Shown here piece after piece: positions 1 through 12,095 of a stretch of DNA of 64,000 nucleotides. A program made the translations under genes and the position numbers. The DNA lies in assembly GCA_902805475.1 (NCBI GenBank), contig CADCSX010000003.1:1984001-2048000 (forward strand). The letters are read 5' to 3'. The notes under the pieces were generated by a model, which saw only the letters and a program-made list of their open reading frames with translations, was not told where the DNA came from and made no database searches. Source of the stretch: Entonaema liquescens. Lineage: Eukaryota; Ascomycota; Sordariomycetes; Xylariales; Xylariaceae. The first letter of the stretch is position 1, and the number at the start of each line of letters is the position of its first letter.

Positions 1-494
1 GACGAGGGCGAATCAAACCGTTGAAGATAATGCTCTAGGATTCTTGTAGGCGATGTGAAGGTAGAAATGTGAATGGGGTTCCCTACGTATGAATCTTGTA
101 CTTCACTAGACGGTGTTTGCCATGTTGACTGTGTCATCGGCATTGTCGTCTCATCATTGATATTTGGAGGCTCATTCTCGAGCATCCGCCTAGCAGGAAC
201 ACGTGGGGACCCAGCATTATCAAGGACGCTATTGAATGAAGCTTGTGGCGACCTAAACGAACCAAATGGCTGAGTTGACTGTGTCCCTATGATAAAATCA
301 GGTATAGGGGCTTGTTGGGTCCCCGGCTCCTCGTTGATATCCACATTTGAGCATGTTTGGTTAAGGAAATCAGTCCTGGAAGCTGGTTGAAAATCGATAT
401 ATGAAGAGGCGAGAGATCGATACCAAGCATCATCAGCAGCTCTGCTTGGAGCGCCGATATGGATCAAGATTTCCACTTCCGCCTGTTGTTCCAT
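1..494 (-). CDS. Hypothetical protein, N-terminal part, cut by window edge
   Basis: An open frame runs on the minus strand from the ATG at 494 to the window edge with no stop, giving about 164 residues of an incomplete protein. It begins MEQQAEVEILIHIGAPSRAA and is otherwise low in obvious domains, rich in Ser, Pro, Thr and Gln. It has no signal peptide or membrane segment. The start fits because the frame is uninterrupted and upstream DNA (495 onward) is AT-rich and non-coding. It is transcribed away from the LIM-RhoGAP gene, so the two may share the 2 kb between them. I do not recognise the family; an intron could lie within this part. What is seen is only an uninterrupted 494-base frame with coding-like composition. 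Confidence 0.6.
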   Translation of the reverse strand, partial: MEQQAEVEILIHIGAPSRAADDAWYRSLASSYIDFQPASRTDFLNQTCSNVDINEEPGTQQAPIPDFIIGTQSTQPFGSFRSPQASFNSVLDNAGSPRVPARRMLENEPPNINDETTMPMTQSTWQTPSSEVQDSYVGNPIHISTFTSPTRILEHYLQRFDSPS

Positions 495-1736
495 TTATCT
501 TATTGGGATCATATTTGTTGAGCGCCCTGGTGCATTCAAGCGGATACGTGAAGTGACTTAACCAAAAACGTTAAAGCGGTGAAAGTATGAGCGTAGGGTG
601 AATGATTTTGACCGTTATTTCATGTAACGTGGCTGGATGAGAACCGTATCTTTGTTTAATAAGCCGATTAGAAGAGATGTTTACTTTAGAGGTGAGCATT
701 ATCGCGTGTCTCATTGAAATACACAGTAGCTAAAAATGGACCAATTAAAAGTTGGTTGGCTGTACAGTATCATTCATATTTCTAAGTGACTTAGTTAATG
801 TTTATTTGTTCATTAACTGAACAATGATTAGAGAATAAAGAACTCATTTTAATCCATAAAAAAAATTGTGGTAATGCTTAAAAGGCACCTAATATATAGG
901 TAGCTTGAAGAATTGAGTCTGCTCCTAGGTAAGAAGCAAACTTAGTAATGAGCAAACATTTGAGATTTCTATAGTTATAAAATCTAGAATCTACAACGGA
1001 AAAAGCACAAACAATACCACGACCTGAAATCACGTGAGAGACCCTATTTTGATCAGGTACTTCCAGCTTGTATAAATGTTGGTCGGCTGTGGGGTATATG
1101 AAGCGCTGGCTAACTGGACAAGAGCTTAGGACAAGAGCTAAGACAGGCGCTAAAGGCTATCAATTAGATTGCAGGTGATCCATACAGGCCCATTATCCTG
1201 CACCTCCTAACCTGCCAACCTGCCAACCTGCTAATAACTCTCCAGCTTTCCTATAATCTTTAGTAGGAGTCAAGTCTCCTAGACTTTACTTGGGTTAACC
1301 ACCTGTAAAGGTACCTAATTATAAAGAAGAATACTGGGGACGAACAATAATTTACCAAGTAATTCAGCTTTCTTTCCCATATTAAAAGCTATCGCTGGTC
1401 GTACCGATAAGTCGTCTTCGTTGCGTCGCACCTCGAACGAATTATCAATTGTTTTATTATTATTATTTTTTTCTCTTTCTTTTTGTCTTTTCGGTTGTTA
1501 TTATTCTACCTTACTTTACTTTACTTTACCTTACCTACCTTACATATCCTTGGACTCGACTTTTAGCCCCTCGATCATCCTAAAACAACGGGAAGGCTAA
1601 ATAGTAAAAGAAGGGACGCCTTTCGGTGTTGAACTTGATCTGAATTGATCGTCGATCCTACCCTTTAACCACTAACCTTATCTTACCTCCCCTACTATTC
1701 CCCTACTTTCTTACCTACTCACGCTACCTATGCGTT

Positions 1737-1763
1737 AAAAAAAAAAAAAAAAAAAAAAAAAAA
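1737..1763. repeat. Poly(A) tract, 27 bases
   Basis: An uninterrupted run of A on the plus strand in the region before the LIM-RhoGAP gene. Such tracts exclude nucleosomes in fungal promoters; that role here is inference. The exact length is prone to sequencing error. Confidence 0.9.
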
Positions 1764-2013
1764 GCATTATCCCTTTGTCCTGCATTTCAATTCCCACTAC
1801 CCCCGGTCTTGTTCCCCCCTTCTACTGCAGCTCCCGCTCCTAGCTCCGCCTCGAGGGTTGCATCTCGCCGGCAACGAACAGTACTTTCACCTCCCTGTCT
1901 TTCCCGCTGAAAAGCTGATTACGGCGTTACATACTTCATGCCGTGCCATCGTCTTCTCCACGATCGTTTTCTCTGCCAACGCATGCTTCGATATTATCGA
2001 CCTTCTCGATATC

Positions 2014-2056
2014 CTCGACACCCTCGACACCCTCGACACCCTCGACACCCTCGACA
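2014..2056. repeat. Tandem repeat of CTCGACACC, about 4.8 copies
   Basis: Four full copies and one partial copy of a 9-base unit lie in the probable leader of the LIM-RhoGAP gene. As a multiple of three the repeat keeps all frames open, which explains several repetitive chance ORFs on both strands here. Confidence 0.9.
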
Positions 2057-2590
2057 AGTAGACGTTTAGTAAAAAACCCTCGTACTTCCCAGGGTTTCTC
2101 TTCAAACACGTCCAAAAATAAGTCCTCAGCCAATCCAACTTATCCTACTTCCCGACCAACCAAACTGTCCGCCTTTTTTTTTTTTCTACCGCAGGCCCCA
2201 ATTCTGTTCTGACTCCGTCGCATCGTCAAAAAAAACACCCGCTACTTGCCTTAACCAACCGTCAGCTGCAGTAACTTCACTGCCACACTCGTTCACCAAC
2301 TAGATATTGGCTGGATACCGATATTTTCCTTCGTCGCCAAATCCATATCTCGCCTGTGTCACGTTGAATAATTGTTTTTTTCGGTTCCCGCATCCGCATC
2401 CAGTCGCACATCAAGTTGGAGAAACGACAAAAGTTCGCCGTCTGATGCCAATGTCTGACGTTGGACAACGCTACCGTAATCGTACAATCGCCGCTTCGTC
2501 TTGTCCTTGAATCACTTCAGCGCCGAACTTCATCCCGACTGCTTTTCATTTCAAACAGCTAGGCTGAGGTAGGACCTCATTTTGGTCGCC

Positions 2591-5500
2591 ATGATGGGCC
2601 CCGACTACGAAGGCGGTCTGGCTGGCGACCGCATTCATAGGCAACCATCGCCGCTGCCCAACGAGAGTAGCTACCAGCTTGACCATGAACGGCCGAATAT
2701 GACACCGAGCCCATCCTTTTCAAACGGAGCCTTCCCTCCACCTAGCCTACCGCCTGGCTCACCATCTCTTAGTGCTCAAGGCGACCCGAGACGGAGCGGT
2801 GAGCGCAACCGGTCTCGAGGACGTAGCGGAAGAACAGCAAGTGGGCAGCTTCGCATCTGTGCCAAGTGCGGTGAATCTTTAACCGGTCAGTTTGTGCGGG
2901 CCTTGGAAGGCACGTACCATCTAGACTGTTTTAGATGTCGTGTAAGAGTCCTCAATACCCCTACGAGATATATGACGTGTCTAACAATATACAGGACTGT
3001 GGTCAGATCGTTGCCTCTAAATTCTTCCCCGCGGACGACGAAGAAACCGGCGGCCAATATCCACTTTGTGAAACAGATTACTTTCGACGACTTGGTCTTC
3101 TATGTTATCAATGTGGCGGCGCTTTGCGTGGCTCTTACATCACTGCCCTCGACCGCAAATACCATGTTGACCACTTCACTTGCTCACTCTGCTCGACGGT
3201 CTTTGGAGCTCAGGACAGCTATTACGAACATGATGGGAATGTGTATTGCCATTACCATTACTCGACGCAATTTGCTCAGCGATGCAATGGCTGCCAAACG
3301 GCTATTCTAAAGCAATTTGTGGAAATATTCCGTAACGGACAGAATCAGCACTGGCATCCGGAGTGCTACATGATCCATAAGTTTTGGAACGTCCGTCTGA
3401 CAGCTCCCCAAGAACCTGCTGAGCCCCGTCCCGAACCCGTGGGTCCCGAGGGCCGTGAGCTCGTACGACAAGAAGAAGAGGACATGGAAAATAAAGTTTA
3501 TCGAATCTGGAGTGTTTTGTCGGCATTTGAAGAATCCTCAGCCGCGTGCATTTCAGACATGCTCCTTCATGTCAGTAATGGCGCATACATGGACGGGGTT
3601 TTTGTCGCCAAAAAGTTCATTGTTCACGTGGATATCTTGTTTCGGTCCGCAGATAGGCTCGACCAGACCATCAAGCAGTTGGAACTGACAGGTATGAAAC
3701 AATGCGCTTATAACTTACAGAGATACTAAAAGAAAATTCTAGATTTATCATACGCGAGAGAATCAAAACTTCTCTGCAAGAAGATTGTGGCATTCTTCTC
3801 ATTGCTATCTAAAATGCAGGAGACCACGGGGAGGAAATTAGGCGTCACCCAGGAGTTACTGTCTCTCGTAACAGGTCTGGCCCATTATCTGAAGCTCCTA
3901 ATCAGAATCTGCCTCCAGGGAGCGCTCAGAGTCGAAAAGGAACGCCGCTCGCCAGAAGCACTATTTCAATTCCTCGAAGATCTCAGCATGCTCGAATCGA
4001 TCAAAAACGACGATGAGTCCTTGCAGATCACATTGGGTATGTCGAGACTCTCTGCTAATGACTCAGATCACTGCACCTTATGCCGCAAGCCCATCGAAGA
4101 TGAATGCGCTTTGAGCGGGGATAAGAGATGGCATTTGTTTTGCGTCACATGTGTAATGTGTGGCAAAATATTAGGCAAGAACTTGAGCCAGGCTCATCTG
4201 CACCGAGACCTGAATATTTATTGCTCAGCTTGCGAAAGCCAGGCCGAGGGCCATGGCCAGTCTTTGGAACGAATAACGAAGCTTCAGCAATACATATTCC
4301 TCTTGAAAGTTGCCTTAGCTAGGCTACTAGAGATACTTCGAACCAATGGTGCTCTCCCTCGATCTTCGGAAGATGCGAGCGTTGATGGTCAAGATCCTTC
4401 GGATGGACGTGGGTCCACGGATGGTAATCCTGCGATGCTTAGATCGGATTCTCGGTCTAAATCTTTTGGTGGCGACCGGGAGCGACATCAGAGAGAGTCG
4501 TCTTATGAGAATACCCTCAACGATGTGCGCAGGCTTAGAAGTACGCGTCTCGATAAGCATTTGTCATCAAGCCTTAGGAAGGCCCGGACGTCGAGGATTA
4601 TGGATGGACCTGAGGGACGCAGTGTTCGCCCGGGATCTGCCGGAGCGGAGATGGGCTCACAAAATAAGGTGATGCAGATCGAAGAAGATGGAGAGCAAGG
4701 CGAAGGCGACACAACAAAACAGTATTTCGGGCACCAGGATGCGCTTACTCTGGATGATATTCCTCGTATTGTCGCCGCCGAACAAGCTCGGGAGCAGCAG
4801 CCTAGCGCGTATAGGGCATCGCGCCAAGAGCTCTTCCGATCTGCTACAACAGAGGGTTCTTTTGGCACCAACAACGAGAGAAGTCTCTCTCCGGGACGAG
4901 ACGCAGACCAGGGTTTACCAATGGATCGGTCACCTCAACGAGATGGAAGGAAATTCTTCTCGGAACTATCCGGTCTCGAGTATTTTATCGTTCGACACGT
5001 AGCAGTCCTTACGATGCAACCTATGCTTGAGCCGGAGTTTTCACTCGAGGAATTACTCAGCCTCATTGAGGCAAGAAAGGCACCAACATTCTGGAACAAA
5101 TTCGGCAAGGCTTTCGGCAAGAACGATACCCGCAAGGCCGTAAAGAAGAAGGGCGTCTTTGGTGTTCCATTGGAACTGATTGTTGAGCGCGATGGCGCCG
5201 ACTCTACAGACGGTGTAGGTCCGGGTGCTCTACGTATACCAGCTATTATCGAAGACACGATTACCGCTCTGAAGAATAAGGATCTTTCAGTCGAAGGTGT
5301 CTTCCGTAAAAATGGAAACATCAAAAAGCTTACCGAACAGGTGGCTGCTGTTGACAGGGATGGTTGTGATGCCATCCGATGGAACGATGAGACTCCGCAT
5401 CAGCTTGCCGCACTTCTTAAACGGTATCTCCGTGAACTGCCGGAACCCTTGATGACACAAAAGTTATACAAAGTTTGGATAGCTGCAACCAAGATCAAAG

Positions 5501-6270
5501 ATGCAGACAAAAGGCGACATTGTCTGCATCTCACGTGCTGCTTACTTCCGCAGATTCACCGAGACACATTGGAAGTCCTCTTCAACTTCTTGAAATGGGT
5601 GGCTACTTTCCACCAGGTCGATGAAGATACTGGATCGAGGATGGATGTACACAATCTCGCTCGTGTGATCGCGCCGAACGTACTTTATACGAACGAAAAG
5701 AGCCCAAGTTTCTCGGACGAACCTATGACCGCAGTGGCGTGCGTCGAAGAGTTGATACAATTCAACGAAGAGATGTGCATGGTACGTAGAAGCCCTTTGT
5801 ATTTTCTTGATCTTGCTAACATATGATATCAGGTTCCCGCCGAAATTATGGACATCCTGGGCGATTCGACTTTATTTATGAACAATGGCGATATCACAAC
5901 TAAGGAGATCCTTAAACGTATTGAATCTAGGTCTGCGAATGGGCTCCCTAGACAATATGATAGCACCGAATTTGTTAGGCAGCAAGAGACAGGCAAGAGG
6001 CCAATGGCTACTAGAGTTGCTACAGACCCTGCTGCATGGCAGCAGGAGAGCAGTGTACGTCCTGTTCAGGAGCCAACAATTCCTTTCACATCAGCCCAGG
6101 GACCTCAACCACAAAATTGGCGTCAGCCTGAGAACGGACAACCACCCTACGCGGGCCAGTACGATCGAGCCGATAATCAACCTAAAAACCCCGAGAATGG
6201 CCAACGCCGAGAGTGGCGAAACTCGGGCTGGGGCAGGCCAAATAATTCCGTCACAACTGGTACAGGGTAA
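2591..6270 (+). CDS. lrg1: Rho GTPase-activating protein with LIM domains (Lrg1-like)
   Basis: Proposed exons 2591-2941, 2995-3691, 3743-5781 and 5833-6270 keep one frame and give 1174 residues. The protein turns off Rho GTPases; Lrg1 in yeast and Neurospora acts on Rho1 at growing tips, controlling beta-glucan synthesis, polarity and septation. After a disordered Pro/Ser head come LIM domains at about residues 90-147 (starting CAKCGESL, with intron 1 inside it) and 150-205 (CYQCGG), further Cys/His pairs after that, and another LIM near 459 (CTLCRKPI). A RhoGAP domain at about 822-1010 has the arginine-finger motif VFRKNG near residue 869. Length is close to the family's 1000-1280. The first ATG (2591) is followed at once by a second; the choice changes one residue. 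The tail after the last intron is Gln/Asn/Pro-rich. Confidence 0.93.
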
Positions 6271-7403
6271 TAATTAGGTTCCAAGTCCTAAGTATATATT
6301 TGTCCATAGTGGGGCTTCTTCGACTTGTATGGAAGTACTCGGAGCGGGAATATTTTTATATCTCATCCATGTTCGCCAGCCTTGATTTTCTTGAGGGCAT
6401 AGCATGAATCGGGTGTAGAGAGATTAAGCAGCATTTTCGGCCGGCGTTGCGCATTTCTTCCTTTCGTCAAAACGGACTTTGCGACTTTTTGATTCGCTTT
6501 TTCAACATTTGCAGGGGGTTGCCTGGGCGAAGTGGTCGTCTAGTGAGCCTAAATTCTGTTCTAGAAGCATATTTGCTTTGGGAAGTGGTATGCCATGTCC
6601 GAGCAGGTCTGGCAGTAACAGCTTGGAGTAGAGGGGGATATGTCCTTTGCCTTTCTTTTTTCTTGGCTTGCTCCCCCCGAAACGGGTCGAATTTATTCAA
6701 CGAACTTCTTTTTTTATTAAGAAAACAATTCGGATCAGTAGATTATTCCTGGAGCTAGGCAGACCTAGGCTTCGAAAACGGGGGGTTGTAGGGACAAAAG
6801 GGGGGCAAGTAGGGTAGAAGTCAGAAGCAGCCGCAGGTGCCGCAGATATCCATCCCGATCAGATCGGCTAATACGCCTCGGGCTTTTTCTTTTGTTCGGG
6901 AGCGTCCGCTAGGTTAGTCGATAAGGTGGTTGATTGATCGGACTGTGCAGGTGCCGTAGGTAGTTAGCCGTAGTAGGCGAGTCATACTCATCGATTTATG
7001 GGAATGGCGAGAGACAGAGAAGCATTCCAGGCCTAGCCTTTCAATTGATAATTCTGAAGCAGTCATTGTACGGTCTCTTTCGAAATGTGATGAGGGCGGA
7101 AACTTCGCGTGGAGAGGCCGCGGATGTGTTGTTTATATTACCAAGAGACATATCAGATGTTCCCCAAGATAATAGTCCCCCTTTAACCATCCAAACATGC
7201 CAGATATTCGAGTAGTTAATGGGTAAAATAGGGACAAGAAGCTGGTACTGCCCAATATAATTCTTTAACTCATTCAAGGAATTGCATCAACAGCCAAGCA
7301 TTCAAATTTTCGAACCAGTCGCAACATAAATCTCGTATAAATTAGTGTGCTATTAAGTTTTCTAGTATCTATCTAGGTATATGTGTAATGCCAAAGACAA
7401 ATC
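6271..7403. other. Intergenic region between convergent genes
   Basis: About 1.1 kb between the 3' ends of the LIM-RhoGAP gene and the minus-strand sterol dehydrogenase gene. It should hold both 3' untranslated regions. Pyrimidine-rich patches occur near 6640-6720. I see no protein gene, RNA gene or repeat. Confidence 0.55.
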
Positions 7404-8597
7404 TTATGATTTTGCCGGTGCCTTCTTCTCCTGTTCCAGAGTCCACGCCACTGTTCTTCTTACACCGTCGCTCAGGCTTACTAGAGGCTGGTATCCGAGC
7501 CGGCGCTTCGCCTTTGAGATGTCATAATATCTGGTCATAGTGCTGTAGACGATTCGCTGGCGATTGAAAGTTGGAGCTTTCCGTAGAAGCCCGAAGAAGA
7601 CTTCGCTCAAGAATCCGAGCAGGATACCCATGTCCCGGCTCATCACCCACACGTGGTCGGTGCCTTTCTCCGATCCGGCTGCTCGCCATATGGCCCGCAT
7701 TAAGTCCCAGAAATACACCGGGCTATCATTGGTGATGATGAAGGCCTCACCATCAACTTTCTCGTGGTTGAGGGGCGCGGTGGAAGCGGCGTGCGTGGCT
7801 AGGAGAGCGCGGGCGGCAAGGAGGTGGGCGTGAGCTACATTCTCAACGTATGTGAAGTCGAATAGGTTTTCGTTGGCACCAACTTGCACCTTGTCCTTGC
7901 CCTCACGGAAGATCTGAACCGTGTGGAAGACTAATTGGACATCACCCTCGCCAAAGATGCCGGATGGTCGGATAGCTGCAGTCAGGAGGTCGGATCCTTC
8001 GGCGCGGTTTGCTTTTAGGACAAGCTCTTCAGCTTGTGCCTAGACAGAGCCGTTAGTAAATGATAAATATGATATATCGGGAACTTTATAATAAAAGTGT
8101 ACCTTTGTCTCGGAGTAGTATTCCGTCTGCAATTTACCCCTAATGACAGGATAGTCCTCGTTCGCGTTTACCAGATCGTCCTTGTTGTTGCTCATAACGC
8201 TGGCAGAACTCGTATATACCAACGCCTTTACGTTATTCTGTCGGCAGGCGGCGATCACAGCGCGGGTCCCATCGACGTTGACCTTCTTGAATACATCGTT
8301 TGCAACAGCACCAAGACCCTGGGCAGGTGGCGAGGCCGTATGAATAACAACATCAGGTTTCAACTTGCCAAACACCTTTACCAAACCATCAGCATCAGTG
8401 ATATCGGCCTCGATGTACTGGACACCATCGGATTCGGGTCTTCGGTTACGTTGGCACTTGAGATCGACAACGGAAACGGTACACTTCCAGTCGCGTAGGA
8501 GAAGGTTCACAACGTGGTGGCCAAGAAAACCACAACCACCGATGACGAGGACATGGCCTAATAGAGGTTTCGTCGTAGCTTCGGACATGATAACCAT
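7404..8597 (-). CDS. erg26: Sterol-4-alpha-carboxylate 3-dehydrogenase (Erg26-like)
   Basis: Two exons on the minus strand, 8597-8103 and 8039-7404, joined across a 63-base intron, give 376 residues. The family (3-beta-HSD/isomerase, short-chain dehydrogenase superfamily) oxidises and decarboxylates the 4-carboxysterol intermediate during ergosterol C-4 demethylation at the ER. Near the N-terminus is the NAD-binding glycine motif GGCGFLGHH, followed by a beta-strand ending in VVDL with the acidic residue that selects NAD. The catalytic pair is in YYSETK, just before the intron, and TYVENVAHAH further on is typical of the family. The first ATG is 8597; a second at 8588 would give a start MSEATTK three residues later and is equally plausible. 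Other 3-beta-HSD-like enzymes cannot be excluded from sequence alone, but the length and motif set fit Erg26 well. Confidence 0.86.
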
Positions 8598-9607
8598 CTG
8601 TTAGTCTTATGCAAATGACGATTGTTATACTGAAGGACCCTGAGATTGTAACTGTATGTATGGTGGACCACCTGGTTCTTGGTTAATTTACCCCCTTTCA
8701 CCGCCTGGCATTATTGGAGCTCAAGTAATGGACACGCTAAGACGCCAAATTATTGAAGATCCATGAGAAAATGAGAAATTGGGAGTGGGGCGTTCCTGAC
8801 TCTCCCCGCGATGAAGTCAGGGGTTTGAATTCCAGGGTGATACGGTATCGTACGGATTTCTATCTAGGGTTTTGATAGCTGACTTATCCCATATCTAGTT
8901 AGAATTATTAGTGCGATTCAATAGTGGACTTACCCAGTCACCTATATTTTTGCAAGTACAAAGACGGGAGTTTTGCATTTGCAATCTTCTGGAAACAATT
9001 AATTAAGGTAAAGATAGTGTACTACGATTAGTTTTATAGCGGGGAATAGTTGCTCGTCAGCGTCGGACATAAACATGAATTTTTATTTTTCGACACGCAG
9101 CTTGTAAAGCTCAGATGATGCCAAATAGGACCAATCTTTAATAAAAGCAAAGCATACACAGCTCCCTTTAGTATGGAAAGAAAAGTCTAGAATTCTGCAT
9201 GTGCTTTACATTGTACTAGCGTTGACGTCTTATCTAATCTGCACAATAGGTACAAATATATGCGATTGGCTAATATAGCGTAAAACAAGGCAGTCACTCC
9301 CCGCTATCAGTGATACACTAGGCCCTCTTAGTGGGCCGGGCTCTTTCTGCCTGGGGGGTACACTGGGTACGCCGGGACGTTCCCCACCTGCCCGCATTGC
9401 ACCTCAAGAGCAAGCTCCAAGTGCTACCTATTTCGTTACTTTGCTTTCGATACTTCAACCCAAATCCATAAGACGCGCCGAACGACTTCCTGCATTTAAC
9501 CTTACCCAACTGCAATCCGAACTCTCCCACTTCCGTAAAACCGCCGTCAATTCTAACAACTTAATAACGTATTCCGGCTTATGAGTAGCTGTTAGAACAC
9601 AGAAGCT
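8598..9607. other. Intergenic region between divergent genes
   Basis: About 1 kb separating the starts of the sterol dehydrogenase (minus) and double-UBC (plus) genes, so it should contain both promoters. It is AT-rich at 8880-9280 and pyrimidine-rich close to the plus-strand start. No gene or clear repeat is visible. Confidence 0.5.
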
Positions 9608-11386
9608 ATGGCGGACCAGTCCATCATCCGCATCACCAAAGTACGCTATAGCGTCTCACATCTTTGGAGGGGCAACAAGGCTGACGAGACTTTGCCTCAC
9701 TATAGGAAATCGGCGAGCTCCAGAAAAGTTCAGACCTTTGTAAGAGAAATAGTCACCCAACATACTCATTCTAGCTCCGATCTAATAGTATTCCTTTCTT
9801 TAATCTCTAGCTCTTGCCGTAGCGTTTCGCGATCGCGATGTTCGAAGCGTCAAGGCCCTAATTATTGGCCCTCATGAGACTCCCTACGAATTTGGTTTCT
9901 TCGAGGTCGGTTTCCCCCCAATAAGCATGTGTAGACCATTACCAAGTTTGCTGACATTGCCAAGTTTGCTGTGAAATTCAACAAAGGTAGAGCTTTAACG
10001 CTGTTCACTTCCAACCTAGGTCGCTAGCTAATTAATATCATCCACAAGACTACCCGCGGAAATCACCTGCCGTCACAGGGACAACCACCAACAGCGGACG
10101 ATGCCGATTCAACCCGAATATCTATGCCTCGGGGAAAGTGTGCCTGTAAGCAAACTCGATGCGATCGAATGATCATGTCGTGTGCTCTACTAACTGATGC
10201 TACTAGGTCAATTCTTGGGTATATAACCCTCCCTTATATCCGTCATTTCTCGATGAGCCTAACCCTATCTTAGTACATGGCGAGGAGAGCGAGGAGAGGA
10301 GTGGTCTGCTGCTCAGGGTCTAGAATCCATCCTTCTCTCAATACAGAGTCTCATGTCGGCGAATCCTTACGAGAACGAACCGGGCTTTGAGGATGCGAAC
10401 GAGTCTCACGACAAGAAGAATCAGAAGGAGTATATCGCAAAGGTAACATATACTGAGAAATGTGTGGCTAGGAGATAGACTAATAGTAGACCTCATAGAT
10501 TCGCCATGAAACGTTACGTATCTCTGTAATTCAAAGACTGGAAGAATATTTGGGGATCAATGGAAGCTGTCTCCCGACAGCATCTTCAGCGGAACAAGAA
10601 GAGTATGGCGTTGATGCGGACGACGATATCGAGATTGACGATGCGAGCGTTCCCTGGGAGCCGTTCAAGGATCTCTGCAAGCGTCGTTTCCTCTGGTACT
10701 ATGACTCGTACCTAGAGACCATCGCCAAGGCAAAAGAAGAGGTTAAAGATGGTCAACCATTCGCACGTATGCCTTTTGAAGGGGCATCCAACTCTATGGA
10801 CGGAAAGTTCAATTATACTGAACTCGAGAGAAGAATAAAACGAATCAAGGCTGCTTTAGATGCAGAATCGGAAAGGTGGGCATCGGAGTGGGCATCTCCC
10901 AAGACGAAGGATTCCACTGTTGCCGTCAACCTTTCGCGGCAGTTTGAACAGATCAAGGAATCATTTAAGCGCAGCGATGTTCCTCACAGCGTCGAGCTCG
11001 TAGATGGAAACCCTTTCGTGTGGAATCTTACCTACTTCGGACGGCCCATGACAAACTTAGATGGGGGTATGTTCCGAATCAAGCTCAACTTCAGTCCCCG
11101 TTTCCCTGAAGAACAGCCCAGGATCAAATTCTTGACCCCCATGTTCCATCATCGGATTGCAGCGGATGGCACGCCATGCTACTTCCCGAACTCTACCCGT
11201 CGCGAAGACATCAAGCAACACATAGAAGCAATCATCGAGGCTCTGGAAGAGGAGCAGCCCCCTTACGATCCGAGAACATTAGTTCACCCTGAGGCTCATA
11301 AGCTATACTGGGGCACCCCCGAGCAGAGAAAGATATACAATAGACAGTTGCGCAGGTCGGTTCAAAGAAGCATGGAAGACTTCTAG
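9608..11386 (+). CDS. Protein with two ubiquitin-conjugating (UBC) folds, E2 Z-like first half
   Basis: Proposed exons: 9608-9640, 9706-9739, 9811-9905, 9965-9986, 10049-10145, 10207-10218, 10274-10442 and 10499-11386; all phases agree and give 449 residues. The first half (residues about 1-150) matches the UBE2Z class of E2 enzymes: the HPN-like FNPNIY, then SGKVCLSILGTW with the presumed catalytic Cys93, then LLSIQSLMSANPYENEPGFE. The second half (about 300-440) is another UBC-like fold: PHSVELVDGNPFVWNL, FPEEQPRIKFLTPMFHHRI and ADGTPCYFPN with Cys381 where an E2 cysteine sits. An acidic linker joins them. One exon is only 12 bases and another 22 bases; the small exons were placed by requiring continuity of the conserved E2 core. 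The product probably accepts ubiquitin or a related modifier; substrate unknown. Confidence 0.87.
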
Positions 11387-12095
11387 CGTTCCCATGACAA
11401 GCGACCAGAGTCGACCATCCCGGATAGCATATGAATGGCTTCTCCGGTTGTATCAGAACGCTGCCCAATGTTGCAGGTTACCGACTTCCGTTGGGCATGG
11501 CGAGTGTGTTAAGGGAGTTATTAATAGCGTGCCTATTCCTTGACGTTCCAGATAGGAACATGAGTGTACTCCCAATAATTGCCGGTCTCAGGGCTTAAGA
11601 TTAGGTACGCCGCCGCCAAGATGGACGGCTTCTAGACTAGGATTGATACCTCTTTTGCTTTCGCAGGCCACTTGATAAATACGATGAATTCAGTACAAAT
11701 GCCATTAGAATTTTCTTATAAAGTATATCGAGTACACTTGAGTCAATACGTAGTCAGTAGCTAAGGTTTGTGCAACTATGCCATTGTAATGTTCACCCTA
11801 TAATAATCCTCTAGCTATCTTGCCATGATTTTCCATGAAAATGAAGTAACGCCCATTCGCAATGTCAGGATCCCAAAACTATGTACCGTTCTTGACGCGA
11901 TGCTGTTCTTTGTAATATACATGACTTCGTCATATACCGCGACGCGAAGGTCGGTCAACTATGTATCTCCCCATCTCTTTCCATCGTACCTTTTCTCTTC
12001 GAATCAAGAGCAATAAACTAGGCGCTCCTAATCTTGTAAGCACCTGTAACCTGCTCGACCAGATAATAATAAACCTAATCGCGACGCTCAACACC
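11387..12095. other. Intergenic region between convergent genes
   Basis: About 700 bases between the 3' ends of the double-UBC gene and the minus-strand Pro/Ser-rich gene. It is moderately AT-rich with no coding signal beyond chance ORFs. It presumably holds both 3' untranslated regions. Confidence 0.5.

Larger units (their letters stand above)
495..2590. other. Intergenic region and long leader of the LIM-RhoGAP gene
   Basis: About 2.1 kb between two divergent genes. The first kilobase is AT-rich with no coding signal. From about 1440 the plus strand becomes pyrimidine-rich (TTTAC repeats near 1510-1530, CCTTACC runs), as is usual in promoters and leaders of filamentous fungi. A run of 27 A lies at 1737-1763 and a 9-bp repeat at 2014-2056. 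Short ORFs here (for example 1943-2212) have repetitive products and are more likely upstream ORFs or chance than genes. Confidence 0.6.

Noticed and set aside
1943..2212. 89-codon ORF on plus and overlapping 83- and 65-codon ORFs on minus around the CTCGACACC repeat
   Set aside because: Products are repeats of three-residue units caused by the 9-base repeat; no start context or conserved sequence.
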